DNA of 64,000 nt from Bacteroidota bacterium (GCA_027484685.1 JAIXSO010000062.1:1-64000), one strand, 5' to 3'; positions 27,158 to 36,473 are shown, counted from the stretch's first letter. Numbers and translations: made by a program. Notes: generated by a model from the letters alone, not told the origin.

Positions 27158-28066
27158 TTATTTCGCTTGTGTAATCGCTTCGTATTTAGTGGCGTTGGTA
27201 ATATCTAATTCGTTTAGTAAGTCAACAGCTTTTGGTTTTTCTATGGCTGTAGCCCCTTTGTAAATATTGATTATTTCATCGCGTTTGGCATCAAAAAATA
27301 GCAATAACATGACTGTATTGGGTGCAATGGTAAAAACCTTTTTTACTTCTTCTAATGCTTTAAAAATTTGTTTTCTGGCTTCCAATGGCTTCTTTTGAAA
27401 AACATCCATCCCTTTTCTGTGGTAGATATAATAGGCAGTTCTTATAGGTCTGAAGCGTTCGTTTAAAATATTATCAATTAAGTTATAGCGTGTTCTCAAA
27501 TTACGTCCAAAAGCGGTCCAACCTGCACCAGCACCTTTGGCTTGTGCAAGCGAAAGTATTTGTGCCGATTTGTTAAAATAAGGAGTTCCTCCTTCGGGCG
27601 AAAAACTATCATAATCAAGGCCTAGTGCATAATAACAATAAAATGCCAACAGGCCCGTAATTTCAGTTCCATATTGCCCATCTATATAGTCAAAACGTTG
27701 TTGGTCTAGGTAAACAAAGTTAAAATTTTCGTCCCTAAAGTTTAATAAAATAGTATTGTAATTACTTCCGTAAACGGGTCTTCTGCATTGAATCATAGCC
27801 ACAGCTGTAATGGCACCACTAGTTTGGTCGTAAGCTGAAGGAATAATTTCAATACTTAAATCAAACAACTCATTGGGCATTACTTTATCTAAACACCATT
27901 TTTGATTTGAAATAAATGTTTTAATATCTTGTTCTAATCTTCTAAAAATACTTCTATCAGTAATTTCAATCTGATTATCGGTAACTCTTACTTGAACATT
28001 AAAGTCGGGTTGCGCTTGCGCTACTAAGCTAATAAACAAGCAAATAATAAAAAGTAATTTACGCAT
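27158..28066 (-). CDS. porD: DUF4835 family exported protein (PorD-like, type IX secretion associated)
   Basis: A 302-residue protein with a signal peptide (MRKLLFIICLFISLVAQAQ) and the DUF4835 pattern: FNVQVRVTDNQIEITD, IQCRRPVYGSNYNTILLNF, and LLAFYCYYALGLDYDSFSPEGGTPYF. Proteins of this family have been linked to type IX secretion under the name PorD; I state this from memory and with moderate certainty. Its start overlaps the end of coaBC by 8 bp, the usual order in Bacteroidota (bamD, rpoZ, coaBC, porD). Confidence 0.78.
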   Translation of the reverse strand: MRKLLFIICLFISLVAQAQPDFNVQVRVTDNQIEITDRSIFRRLEQDIKTFISNQKWCLDKVMPNELFDLSIEIIPSAYDQTSGAITAVAMIQCRRPVYGSNYNTILLNFRDENFNFVYLDQQRFDYIDGQYGTEITGLLAFYCYYALGLDYDSFSPEGGTPYFNKSAQILSLAQAKGAGAGWTAFGRNLRTRYNLIDNILNERFRPIRTAYYIYHRKGMDVFQKKPLEARKQIFKALEEVKKVFTIAPNTVMLLLFFDAKRDEIINIYKGATAIEKPKAVDLLNELDITNATKYEAITQAK

Positions 28067-29270
28067 GTAGGTTTTGAATTGTTTTAACTACTTCATTAAC
28101 GATATCAATGGCAACATCGTGTTTCGATTTTAATTGATAAGCTAATTTTTCACCATTATTTTTTAAAATAGTAATTTGGTTGGTATCATGTCTAAATCCT
28201 GCGCCAGGTGTTTGCATTGAATTTAACACTATAAAATCAGCATTTTTTTCTCTTAATTTTTTTAGGGCATTGGCTTCTTCATCGTTGGTTTCAAGAGCAA
28301 AACCAACCACTACTTGTTTTTTTGTTTTTAAGTTACCTATATGTTTTAAAATGTCTTTGGTCTTTTTTAACTGAATGGTTAAGCCATCGTCATTTTGTTT
28401 TTTTATTTTTTTATCAGCTACTTCAATGGGCGTATAATCAGCTACAGCAGCGCTCATAATAGCCAAATCAATATTTTCAAAATGCTCGTTAACAGCATCA
28501 AACATTTGTTCTGCCGAACGAACATTTATTCTAGTAATATTAGTATGGTGGTGTTTTAAATCAACCGGGCCAGCTATTAAAGTTACCAAAGCACCTCTAT
28601 TGGCCAATTCTTCGGCTATAGCAAAACCCATTTTCCCACTTGAATAATTACCTACAAAACGCACAGGATCAATATTTTCGTAAGTTGGTCCAGCAGTAAT
28701 TAAAGCTGTTTTACCAATTAAATCTTGCTTCGAAATAAAATGTTTTTCAATTACATCAAGTATTTCTTCTGGTTCAGCCATTCTTCCTTTGCCACTTAAA
28801 CCACTAGCTAGTTCACCTTCGTTGGCATCTATTAATATATTGCCATACGATTTTAGTTTATTGATATTGGCAGTGGTGCTTGGGTGCACAAACATATCCA
28901 AATCCATAGCTGGTGCAAACATTACAGGGCATTTAGCCGAAAGATAAGTTGCAATGAGCAGATTATCACAAATGCCATTTGCCATTTTAGCCAAAGTATT
29001 GGCACTAGCTGGCGCTATAACCATTAAATCTGCCCAAAGGCCAAGTTCTACATGGTTGGTCCACTCACCATTTTCATTTAACACAAATTTGCTGTAAACA
29101 GGATTTTTGCTTAAAGTACTTAATGTGAGTGGTGTAACAAATTCTTGCGCACTTGGTGTTAAAATTACTTTTACCTCTGCCCCTTGTTTTACTAGTAACC
29201 TAAGCAAAAAAGCCGCTTTGTAGGCGGCTATGCTGGCACTAATGGCTAAAATTATTTTTTTATTTTTCAT
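28059..29270 (-). CDS. coaBC: Bifunctional phosphopantothenoylcysteine decarboxylase/phosphopantothenate-cysteine ligase
   Basis: CoaBC carries out two successive steps of coenzyme A synthesis. The N-terminal flavin decarboxylase half shows LAISASIAAYKAAFLLR, the catalytic-His region TNHVELGLWADLMVIAPASA and FAPAMDLDMFVHPST. The C-terminal synthetase half (from about residue 185) shows ALITAGPTYENIDPVRFVGN, SSGKMGFAIAEELANRGA, MSAAVADYTP and VGFALETND. The 403-residue length is normal. It lies in a minus-strand cluster with rpoZ, bamD and the porD-like gene. Confidence 0.95.
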   Translation of the reverse strand: MKNKKIILAISASIAAYKAAFLLRLLVKQGAEVKVILTPSAQEFVTPLTLSTLSKNPVYSKFVLNENGEWTNHVELGLWADLMVIAPASANTLAKMANGICDNLLIATYLSAKCPVMFAPAMDLDMFVHPSTTANINKLKSYGNILIDANEGELASGLSGKGRMAEPEEILDVIEKHFISKQDLIGKTALITAGPTYENIDPVRFVGNYSSGKMGFAIAEELANRGALVTLIAGPVDLKHHHTNITRINVRSAEQMFDAVNEHFENIDLAIMSAAVADYTPIEVADKKIKKQNDDGLTIQLKKTKDILKHIGNLKTKKQVVVGFALETNDEEANALKKLREKNADFIVLNSMQTPGAGFRHDTNQITILKNNGEKLAYQLKSKHDVAIDIVNEVVKTIQNLHA

Positions 29271-29312
29271 ATTACTCTTTAAAAAAGAAGTAAATTTTGG
29301 TATGAAAAAAAG

Positions 29313-29660
29313 TTAGAATTGTTTTCCAGTTCCTGTTTTAGCAGGGTTGTTGTAATAAACCTTGTCGTTCATAAACTCTTCAGTAGCTATTAACGTAGGT
29401 TTAGGTAATTTTTCGTAGAAATTTGAAATCTCAATTTGTTCGCGGTTTTCGAAAATTTCTTCTAAAGTATCGTTATCGTTATCAAATTCGTTCAATTTGC
29501 TGTGTAATTCTTCCTTCATTTGAGCACCAATTTGGTTAGCTCTTTTAGCAATAATTGCAATTGTTTCGTACAAGTTTCCTGTTTCTGCTTCTAATTTACG
29601 TAAGTCGCGGGTAACAGTAGTAGTAGGTACGTTTTGGTAATTGTGATTTAAGTTTGCCAT
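29313..29660 (-). CDS. rpoZ: RNA polymerase omega/Rpb6-like subunit, Bacteroidota type
   Basis: A 115-residue protein matching the Bacteroidota Rpb6-like family that takes the place of RpoZ. Its pattern is VTRDLRKLEAETGNLYETIA, then IIAKRANQIGAQMKEELHSK and an acidic middle (FDNDNDTLEEIFENREQIEI). Omega helps fold and stabilise the beta-prime subunit. It begins one base after the bamD stop, so the genes are coupled, as in most Bacteroidota. Confidence 0.88.
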   Translation of the reverse strand: MANLNHNYQNVPTTTVTRDLRKLEAETGNLYETIAIIAKRANQIGAQMKEELHSKLNEFDNDNDTLEEIFENREQIEISNFYEKLPKPTLIATEEFMNDKVYYNNPAKTGTGKQF

Positions 29661-30470
29661 TTATTTTTGTTTGTTTATTTTTTTTAATGCTATAACTGCT
29701 TTTTCTTTTATTTGCCTAGCACTGTTCATGTATTTACTGCTTTCGGTATAGTATTCAGTAAATTCATCAAAAGCGTTGATAGTTTCTTGAAAACGTTCTA
29801 CTTGTTTTTCAGGAATACTATTTTCGGCTAATAAATAATTTGATTTTAAAATTAAAAAATCAATTTCTTCTCTTTGGGCTATTTCAGGGAAATCGTTCAC
29901 TACATTTCTGAGCGAAACAATTGCACTTTTATAAGCTCCAATATTATAATACAACTTAGCATTATTAAATGCTTTTTGCGATAATTTATTTCTTAGTTTA
30001 TCTAAATATTTGTTGCATTCCTCTACGTATTTGCTTTCAGGATATACATTTACAAATATTTTAAAAGTTTCTACCGCTTTGTAAGTATCGGTTTGGTCTA
30101 GCTCCGAATCTTGCGATTCTAAAAAAATACAATACGCATTTCTGTACAAAGCTTCTTCTGCATTTGGGCTAGTTGGGTAAGTTTCATAATAAATTTTATA
30201 TCTGTAACCAGCTAACGAATACATTTTTAAACCAAAATCACACTCTGCTTGATAAAACAAAATTTTCTCTGCCAAAGGAGTATTGGCAACCTCATTTTCT
30301 ATTTGATCAAATAATGTTTGGGCTCTGTAAAAATCTTTCTTTTTAAAGAAATACTCAGCCACCTCTAATTTTTTCTTAGGGTCAGGATTTTTTATAGCTT
30401 TTTGAAACTTGCTTTTACAACTTCCAAATGCTAAAATTAATATAAGAGTTAATAAACTTAAATACTTCAT
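29661..30470 (-). CDS. bamD: Outer membrane assembly lipoprotein BamD
   Basis: BamD is the essential TPR lipoprotein of the outer-membrane protein insertion complex. The chosen start (30470) gives 269 residues beginning MKYLSLLTLILILAFGSCKS, a clear lipoprotein signal with lipobox FGSC. The frame is open 47 codons further upstream, but those residues are not part of the family and precede the signal peptide. Five TPR-like helix pairs follow (KKKLEVAEYFFKKKDFYRAQ, YPTSPNAEEALYRNAYCIF). It leads the bamD-rpoZ-coaBC-porD cluster and is divergent from the NlpC/P60 gene. Confidence 0.88.
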   Translation of the reverse strand: MKYLSLLTLILILAFGSCKSKFQKAIKNPDPKKKLEVAEYFFKKKDFYRAQTLFDQIENEVANTPLAEKILFYQAECDFGLKMYSLAGYRYKIYYETYPTSPNAEEALYRNAYCIFLESQDSELDQTDTYKAVETFKIFVNVYPESKYVEECNKYLDKLRNKLSQKAFNNAKLYYNIGAYKSAIVSLRNVVNDFPEIAQREEIDFLILKSNYLLAENSIPEKQVERFQETINAFDEFTEYYTESSKYMNSARQIKEKAVIALKKINKQK

Positions 30471-30535
30471 TTTTACAGAACTGCGAAAGTATGTTTTTTG
30501 ATTTAAAATAGAAAACTTATTTTCGTTAATTAGAA

Positions 30536-31108
30536 ATGGGCAAAATTTGGACTTCAATATCAATATGTGGTGTATGTATCTTTTTGATATTGTGCTGTTT
30601 AGATTCTTCATCTCAGTCAGTAAATAAGGTTAAAGTTGATTCGTTATCAGCCACCTTAAACGATTCTTTGACTCAAAAAGTTACAGTTTGGGGACTTAAA
30701 CCTAAAAATTTTGTAGCTGATTCCATGATTAATTTTGGAAAAAAATATATTGGTTTACATTACAGGCGTGGCGGAACCAGCAATAGAGGTTATGATTGCA
30801 GTGGATATACCATGATGGTTTTTGCAAAATATGGCATTAGATTGCCTCATACCAGTGCAGGACAAGCATTGATAGGCATTGAGGTAAATAGTAAAAATAT
30901 TCAAAAAGGAGATTTAATATTTTTTAAAGGACGCAGTAGGAGAGGCCGCAGAATTGGCCATGTGGGTATCGTAATTTCAGAACGTGGTCAACCAGTTAGG
31001 TTTATTCATTCATCGGTAAGTGATGGTGTTAGAGAGGACTGGTTATCAAGCGATTATTATAAAAAACGTTTTGTAAAAGTAATGCGTGTTAAACAATGGG
31101 AGCAATGA
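30536..31108 (+). CDS. NlpC/P60-family peptidoglycan peptidase
   Basis: A 190-residue exported C40 cysteine peptidase that cuts stem peptides of peptidoglycan. After a hydrophobic export signal (to about SSSQS) it has the catalytic Cys in GYDCSGYTMMVF, the His in RIGHVGIVISE and the third polar residue in RFIHSSVSDGV. The pattern RLPHTSAGQALIGIEV is typical. It is divergently transcribed from bamD with only 65 bp between the starts, so the two promoters must be close together. Confidence 0.9.
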   Translation: MGKIWTSISICGVCIFLILCCLDSSSQSVNKVKVDSLSATLNDSLTQKVTVWGLKPKNFVADSMINFGKKYIGLHYRRGGTSNRGYDCSGYTMMVFAKYGIRLPHTSAGQALIGIEVNSKNIQKGDLIFFKGRSRRGRRIGHVGIVISERGQPVRFIHSSVSDGVREDWLSSDYYKKRFVKVMRVKQWEQ

Positions 31109-31116
31109 TGGCCTAT

Positions 31117-31201
31117 AGCAACTAGCTTCTAGCCTCTGGCAAAGAATTAAATTAAAAAATGGTGCTGGATAAAATTTGCTAGAAGCTAGCAGCCAGTTGC
31201 C
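31117..31201. repeat. Interspersed inverted-repeat element, copy 2 (behind the NlpC/P60 gene)
   Basis: AGCAACTAGCTTCTAGCCTC (from 31117) and GCTAGAAGCTAGCAGCCAGT (from 31178) are opposed arms of the element first seen at 15965-16054, here with an AT core of about 37 bp. It sits in the 161-bp gap before the permease gene. Confidence 0.72.
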
Positions 31202-31269
31202 TAAAAAAAATCCTTCTTGTATAATTTGCTTTACTCATTATATTGCCATTCAAATTATAGAAATAAAAT

Positions 31270-32754
31270 ATGAGCGTTTGGCGAAAAAAACCAATTAGCG
31301 CCTTTGAGGCCGAAATGAAAAAAAGCGGTTTAAACCGCGTATTAACTCGTTGGGGATTAACATCTTTAGGAATTGGAGCCATTATTGGCGGTGGAATTTT
31401 TACATTAACAGGTATTGCTGCACACGATTATGCTGGTCCTGCATTAGCGTTATCGTTTGTTATTGCAGGTATAGGTTGTTTATTTGCATCGCTTTGTTAT
31501 GCCGAGTTTGCTTCGGTATTACCAGTTGAAGGAAGTGCTTATAGTTATGCTTATGGAACTGTAGGCGAATTATTTGCATGGTTCATTGGTTGGAACTTAA
31601 TTTTAGAATACATGATGGGTGCAACTACCGTTGCTGTTGCTTGGAGCGGCTATTTTGTAAAATTGCTTCATTTATTTCATATAGATTTTCCTATTTGGCT
31701 TTGTAATGATTTTGCAACTGCTACTGAAAAATGCTTAAAAGCTGGCATGGAAGCTCCAAGTTTTGCTGTAAATTTACCTGCGTTTGTTATTACTTGGGTT
31801 GTAACTTCGGTTTTGGTTAAGGGAATAAAAGAGGCTGCTAGCACCAATAATATTATTGTTATTTTAAAAATTTCGGTAGTACTTTTTGTAATTATAGCTG
31901 GCGCATTTTATATCAATGTAGAAAATTGGACTCCTTTTATACCTAATGAAGTAGCCGAACTAGATGCAAATGGAGTTGCTACAGGAAAAATGAATTTTGG
32001 ATTTGGTGGTGTGTTAACCGCTGCCACTATTGTTTTCTTTGCTTATATTGGTTTTGATGCAGTTTCAACCCAAGCTGGAGAGGCTGTTAATCCTAAGAAA
32101 GATGTTCCTTTTGCCATTATAGCTTCATTGGTAATTTGTACTGTTTTGTATATTTTAGTTTCGTTGGTTTTAACAGGAATGGTAAAATATGATGTACTTG
32201 ATAAAGCTGCTCCTGTAGCTTCGGCATTTAGCGAAAAAGGATTAACTTGGGCTGTGTTTATTATTACCATTGCAGCTACAGCTGGTTTAACATCGGTTAT
32301 GTTGGTTATGATGTTAGGTCAAACTCGTATATTTTTGGGTATGGCTAAAGATGGTTTATTACCGCAGTTCTTTAAAACATTACATCCAGTTTTTAAAACA
32401 CCTCATAAAAGTACCATTTTAGTGGGAGGTGTAATTTCTATTGTTGCTGCATTAACTCCAATTGATAAGGTAAGCGAAATGTGTAGCATGGGAACTTTAC
32501 TTGCCTTTGCCATGGTTTGTGTTGCAGTAATGTTGTTAAGATTTAAAAAACCTGAATTAGAAAGACCATATAAAGCTCCGGCAGTTTATTTGGTTGGAAC
32601 TTTAGGTGTTGCTTTCAACTTATTTTTGATGGCTTACGTTCGTAAAGAAACTTGGTTTGCATTTTTGATTTGGGGAACATTAGGCGTATTGGTGTATTTC
32701 CTTTACAGTCGCCAAAATAGTAATTTGCATAACGCTTCTGACGAATCTCTTTAA
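31270..32754 (+). CDS. APC-family amino acid permease
   Basis: A 494-residue inner-membrane transporter with 12 or more hydrophobic segments, of the cationic amino-acid transporter-like branch of the APC superfamily. Typical stretches are the first helix LTSLGIGAIIGGGIFTLTG, the EFASVLPVEGSAYSYAYGTV signature, FFAYIGFDAVSTQAGEAVNP and the cytoplasmic loop LGQTRIFLGMAKDGLLP. The first 28 residues are polar. The substrate cannot be set from sequence. A truncated sensor kinase gene follows after 18 bp. Confidence 0.9.
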   Translation: MSVWRKKPISAFEAEMKKSGLNRVLTRWGLTSLGIGAIIGGGIFTLTGIAAHDYAGPALALSFVIAGIGCLFASLCYAEFASVLPVEGSAYSYAYGTVGELFAWFIGWNLILEYMMGATTVAVAWSGYFVKLLHLFHIDFPIWLCNDFATATEKCLKAGMEAPSFAVNLPAFVITWVVTSVLVKGIKEAASTNNIIVILKISVVLFVIIAGAFYINVENWTPFIPNEVAELDANGVATGKMNFGFGGVLTAATIVFFAYIGFDAVSTQAGEAVNPKKDVPFAIIASLVICTVLYILVSLVLTGMVKYDVLDKAAPVASAFSEKGLTWAVFIITIAATAGLTSVMLVMMLGQTRIFLGMAKDGLLPQFFKTLHPVFKTPHKSTILVGGVISIVAALTPIDKVSEMCSMGTLLAFAMVCVAVMLLRFKKPELERPYKAPAVYLVGTLGVAFNLFLMAYVRKETWFAFLIWGTLGVLVYFLYSRQNSNLHNASDESL

Positions 32755-32772
32755 GGCTTAAATAAGCATAAA

Positions 32773-33651
32773 ATGAGTGAATTGTGTTTTAAGATAAACA
32801 AAAAAGGTATTGTTACTGAATGCTTAAGTCACTTTGATGAAAGTGGCTTAAGTGTTTTAGTCAATAAACATTTATCTGAACAAAATTTACCCAAAGTAAT
32901 TACTGATTTAATAAATAAGTATTTACACGAAAATAACTACCACTGTTTTAGAAATGTAGCAGCTGATAGTCATTTTTTTAATTTCAGATTTCTTGGAGGT
33001 ACTGATGAGTGTACTTGTATCATCAATAATATTACCGACAGAGTTAAACGATATTCCGAATTTGACCATAATAATAATCAATTCAAAGCGCTGGTAGATA
33101 GTACTTTTGAAATCATTTGGTCGTTTGATACCAATTATATTTTAACAGCTGCCAATAAAGCATTTTTCGATTTAAGAAAACGAGTTTTTAATTCTAATAT
33201 TCAAATTGGGGATAGCTTTTTTAAAGATGTTACAGAAGGTAGAATGGATAAATGGAAACCCATTTATGAACAAGTTTTAGCTGGTAAAAAGTTGTATTTT
33301 GAGGATGAAAGAATGATTGGTAATCAGGTTGATTATGCTGAAATAAACTTAAACCCTGTTTATAATAGAAAAGGACAAATAATTGGCTGTATGGGTATTA
33401 CGCGTGATATCAATATGCGTAAAAAGAACGAAATTGAATTAAAAGAATACACCCAAAAACTAGAAAAATTTGCTTTTAAAACATCGCATGAACTAAGACG
33501 CCCTTTGGCAAATATTTTAGGCATTGTGTCGTTATTGAAAAACGAAAACAATCCACAAGAAGTAAAAGAGCTTTTAGAGGCCTTATTCAAATCGGCCGAT
33601 GAACTAGATTTGGAAGTAAAAGCTATGAATGATACTATTAATAACCAATAA
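32773..33651 (+). CDS. PAS-domain protein ending in a HisKA dimerisation domain without a kinase ATPase domain
   Basis: A 292-residue cytoplasmic protein. Residues about 95-220 form a PAS domain (LVDSTFEIIWSFDTNYILTA ... CMGITRDINMRKKNE). Residues about 225-290 form a HisKA dimerisation domain with the phospho-acceptor box FKTSHELRRPLANILGIVSL (His near 239). The protein then stops, with an intrinsic terminator directly behind it, so the HATPase catalytic domain is missing. It could be phosphorylated in trans, or act as a dominant partner. It is probably co-transcribed with the permease. The N-terminal ~90 residues are unassigned. Confidence 0.78.
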   Translation: MSELCFKINKKGIVTECLSHFDESGLSVLVNKHLSEQNLPKVITDLINKYLHENNYHCFRNVAADSHFFNFRFLGGTDECTCIINNITDRVKRYSEFDHNNNQFKALVDSTFEIIWSFDTNYILTAANKAFFDLRKRVFNSNIQIGDSFFKDVTEGRMDKWKPIYEQVLAGKKLYFEDERMIGNQVDYAEINLNPVYNRKGQIIGCMGITRDINMRKKNEIELKEYTQKLEKFAFKTSHELRRPLANILGIVSLLKNENNPQEVKELLEALFKSADELDLEVKAMNDTINNQ

Positions 33652-33677
33652 AAAAAGCCTCAATAGAGGCTTTTTTT
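33650..33677. terminator. Bidirectional terminator between the PAS-HisKA gene and metF
   Basis: AAAAAAAGCCTC (33650-33661) and GAGGCTTTTTTT (33666-33677) form a 12-bp stem with a 4-nt loop between convergent genes. It overlaps the end of the TAA stop codon of the first gene. Confidence 0.85.
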
Positions 33678-33680
33678 ATT

Positions 33681-34634
33681 TTAAAATACTTTACTTGCTA
33701 TTTGCTTAGTGGTTTCAGCTAAGCCCATGGTATAATAGTGTAAAACAGGTGTTCCAATTGCTTTTAACTCTTTCGATTGTTGAATGGCCCATTCAATTCC
33801 AACTTGTTTTACTGCTTTATCATCTTTGCATTTATCAATTTCGTTGGTTAATTCTACAGGAATATCTATATGGAATATTTTAGGTAAAATACTTAATTGT
33901 TTTTTATTAGTAATTGGTTTTAAACCGGGAATAATTGGTACATCAATTCCCATGCTTCTAACTGTGGCTACAAAATCAATAAACTTTTTGTTGTCAAAAA
34001 ACATTTGAGTAACAATATATTCAGCACCTGCATCAATTTTGGCTTTTAACCACTTTAAATCACTGTTCATATTTGGTGCTTCAAAGTGTTTTTCAGGATA
34101 GCCCGATACTGAAATACAGAAGTTAGAAGGAGTAGCGTTTTCTAAATCTGGGTCCAAGTAAATGCCATTGTTCATATTCTTTACTTGTTTTAAAAGTTCT
34201 AACGAGTCTTTATTTCCATCAGGTTCAGGTACAAAATTCGATTCGTTTTTAACATTATCACCTCTTAAAACCAATACATTATCTACACCTAAAAAGTTAA
34301 GTTCAATTAAGGCATTTTCGGTTTCTTCTTTGCTAAATCCACCACAAATTAAATGAGGAACAGTATCAATTTTATAATGATTCATTAAAGCTGCACAAAT
34401 AGCAACTGTTCCAGGGCGTTTGCGGGTATAAACTTTATCAAAGCCTCCATCGGTACGCTTACGTAACACAAACTCTTCGCGGTGGTAAGTAACATCAATA
34501 AAAGCTGGCTTAAATTCCATTAATGGATCTATTCCGTTGTAAACAGATTTAATATCTTTACCTTTTAAAGGCGGCAATATTTCAATTGAAAAAAGGGTTT
34601 CTTTGGCGTTTTTTATTATATCGGTTACTTTCAT
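33681..34634 (-). CDS. metF: Methylenetetrahydrofolate reductase
   Basis: MetF reduces 5,10-methylene-THF to 5-methyl-THF for methionine synthesis, using FAD. The 317-residue TIM barrel shows LFSIEILPPLKGK with the catalytic-site Glu, FIDVTYHREE, TVPHLICGGFSKEETENALI, the VLVLRGD strand, FCISVSGYPEKH and IVTQMFFDNKKFIDFV. It is a single gene here. No SAM riboswitch could be made out in the 172 bp upstream (34635-34806). Confidence 0.94.
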   Translation of the reverse strand: MKVTDIIKNAKETLFSIEILPPLKGKDIKSVYNGIDPLMEFKPAFIDVTYHREEFVLRKRTDGGFDKVYTRKRPGTVAICAALMNHYKIDTVPHLICGGFSKEETENALIELNFLGVDNVLVLRGDNVKNESNFVPEPDGNKDSLELLKQVKNMNNGIYLDPDLENATPSNFCISVSGYPEKHFEAPNMNSDLKWLKAKIDAGAEYIVTQMFFDNKKFIDFVATVRSMGIDVPIIPGLKPITNKKQLSILPKIFHIDIPVELTNEIDKCKDDKAVKQVGIEWAIQQSKELKAIGTPVLHYYTMGLAETTKQIASKVF

Positions 34635-34806
34635 TTAGTATATTACTAATTTGCTAATATGGGTTACAATTATAAGTTATTATTACTTATACATCAATTT
34701 AAAGCAAATGTTTTATGGTAATTTTTCTCAAAAAATATTTTTAGTTCAAAATCAAAACAATTAGTCGTTTAAGTTTTTTATAATTGTATAAAATATTAAC
34801 CAAATC

Positions 34807-35271
34807 ATGGCAAAGGCAAATTTATTGTTAATTGAAGCGTTTAGAACCACAGCTAAAAATCTTAGAAATGGTAAGCCTTACGAATGGGGGCATATGGGTA
34901 ATTGCAATTGTGGTAATTTAGCTCAAACTTTATTAAATATTGATAAAAAAACCATTCACGAGTATGCATTAGTGGGAGTGGGCGATTGGAGCGAACAAGT
35001 TAACGATTACTGCCCAACCAGTGGTTTGCAAATGGATAAGATGATATTTGGCTTGCTTGAAAAAGGTTTAAGTACTGATGATTTAAAAAACCTAGAGTAT
35101 TTATCAGACCCATTTGTGTTAGCTAATTTGCCTCAAAATACGCCTCCTTTAAAAAATAATAATCGTGAAGATGTAGCTCTTTACCTAGAAACTTGGGCAA
35201 AAATCCTTGAAAATTGCTTATTAGAAAACATAGAATTACCTCAAAATGAAGGAGTTTTGATGTTTTTATAG
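34807..35271 (+). CDS. Hypothetical protein with a CxC-rich motif
   Basis: A 154-residue soluble protein without export signal. I do not recognise the family. A compact motif, YEWGHMGNCNCGNLAQTLLN, gives two close Cys plus His, and a third Cys lies in VNDYCPTSGLQMDKMIFGLL. The C-terminal half is helical and acidic (REDVALYLETWAKILENCLL). The Cys/His spacing could bind metal, but the number of ligands is small. It is a lone gene between metF (divergent) and fbp. Confidence 0.6.
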   Translation: MAKANLLLIEAFRTTAKNLRNGKPYEWGHMGNCNCGNLAQTLLNIDKKTIHEYALVGVGDWSEQVNDYCPTSGLQMDKMIFGLLEKGLSTDDLKNLEYLSDPFVLANLPQNTPPLKNNNREDVALYLETWAKILENCLLENIELPQNEGVLMFL

Positions 35272-35409
35272 TGATTTTCAATTTGCTGAATATCAAATAT
35301 TTATATTTATTGCTTTTCCTTTGTTTTCTGTAAAATGCTGCTTTTAGTCAAGCCTATGCGCAGTTTAGATAGTTTATATTATAATTGCTAAAATTATTAA
35401 ATAAATTTT

Positions 35410-36411
35410 ATGGAAAACGTTACTACCCTAGGTCAATTTGTTATTGAAAAACAAAAAGATTTTCCCTTTGCTAAAGGTGAACTTTCTCGCTTATTACGCG
35501 ATATTGGAATTGCTTCTAAAATAATTAGTAGAGAGGTTAATAAAGCCGGATTAACCAATATTTTAGGCGATCATGGCAGTGTAAATGTACAAGAAGAAGA
35601 TGTAAAAAAATTAGATATTATTGGTAATGAAACTTTCATTTCTACCTTTAGTAAAGGTGGCGAAGTTTGTGTAATAGCAAGCGAAGAGAATGAAGGAATT
35701 ATTCCATTAAAAGGTACTTTTTCTAAAAATGGAAAATATGTAATTTGTATGGATCCGTTAGATGGTTCTTCTAATATTGATGTAAATGTTTCAATTGGTA
35801 CCATTTTTTCAATCTACAAACGTGTAACTCCTGAAGGTACTGAGCCTACAGAAGCAGATGTATTGCAAGCTGGAAATAAATTAGTTGCAGCAGGATATGT
35901 ACTTTATGGAACTTCTACCATGTTGGTATTTAGCACAGGAAATGGTGTAAATGCCTTTACTTTAGATCCAAGTATTGGAGAGTTTTGTTTAAGTCATGCT
36001 GATATTAAAACCAGTGAAAACGGTAAGATTTATTCGATTAACGAAGGTAATGCTGCTGAATTTCCACAAGGAGTGAAAGATTATTTAACTTGGGTAAAAG
36101 AAACTGATAAAGCTACAAGCAGACCTTATACAGCTCGTTACATAGGTTCAATGGTAGCCGATTTTCACCGTAATTTGTTAAAAGGTGGTGTGTTTATTTA
36201 TCCGCCTACGGCTAAAAGCCCAAATGGAAAATTACGTTTGTTATTTGAAGGAATTCCTATGAGTTTTATTGCAGAACAAGCTGGTGGATTAGCTACTACT
36301 GGAACAACAAGAATTTTAGACGTAGAACCAACATCCATTCACCAACGTGTACCTATTATTATGGGTTCAAAAAACATGGTGAACAAAGTAGTTGAGTTCA
36401 TGAATAAGTAG
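35410..36411 (+). CDS. fbp: Class I fructose-1,6-bisphosphatase
   Basis: FBPase is the gluconeogenic step from fructose-1,6-bisphosphate to fructose-6-phosphate. The 333-residue protein has the class I signature with the metal-binding core [20 protein letters not shown], the upstream EEN motif ([10 protein letters not shown]) and the substrate-binding [40 protein letters not shown] follows. An interspersed repeat begins directly at its stop codon. Confidence 0.95.
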   Translation: MENVTTLGQFVIEKQKDFPFAKGELSRLLRDIGIASKIISREVNKAGLTNILGDHGSVNVQEEDVKKLDIIGNETFISTFSKGGEVCVIASEENEGIIPLKGTFSKNGKYVICMDPLDGSSNIDVNVSIGTIFSIYKRVTPEGTEPTEADVLQAGNKLVAAGYVLYGTSTMLVFSTGNGVNAFTLDPSIGEFCLSHADIKTSENGKIYSINEGNAAEFPQGVKDYLTWVKETDKATSRPYTARYIGSMVADFHRNLLKGGVFIYPPTAKSPNGKLRLLFEGIPMSFIAEQAGGLATTGTTRILDVEPTSIHQRVPIIMGSKNMVNKVVEFMNK

Positions 36412-36452
36412 TTGTTAGTTGTCAGTTGACGGCTGATAGACGATGGACCATA
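36411..36452. repeat. Interspersed TTGTCAGTTGATAGACCA-type element, copy 3
   Basis: GTTGTTAGTTGTCAGTTGAC then GGCTGATAGACGATGGACCA, beginning at the last base of the fbp stop codon. Related to the copies at 17041, 26926 and 41931. Confidence 0.62.
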
Positions 36453-36473
36453 GATTATTCTAATATAATAGCA

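Noticed and set aside
29661-30611. Longer bamD reading frame starting at 30611
   Set aside because: It would put 47 non-conserved residues before the lipoprotein signal peptide and overlap the start of the divergent NlpC/P60 gene.
34635-34806. SAM riboswitch upstream of metF
   Set aside because: No conserved SAM-I or SAM-II core, pseudoknot or kink-turn elements are recognised in the 172 bp.
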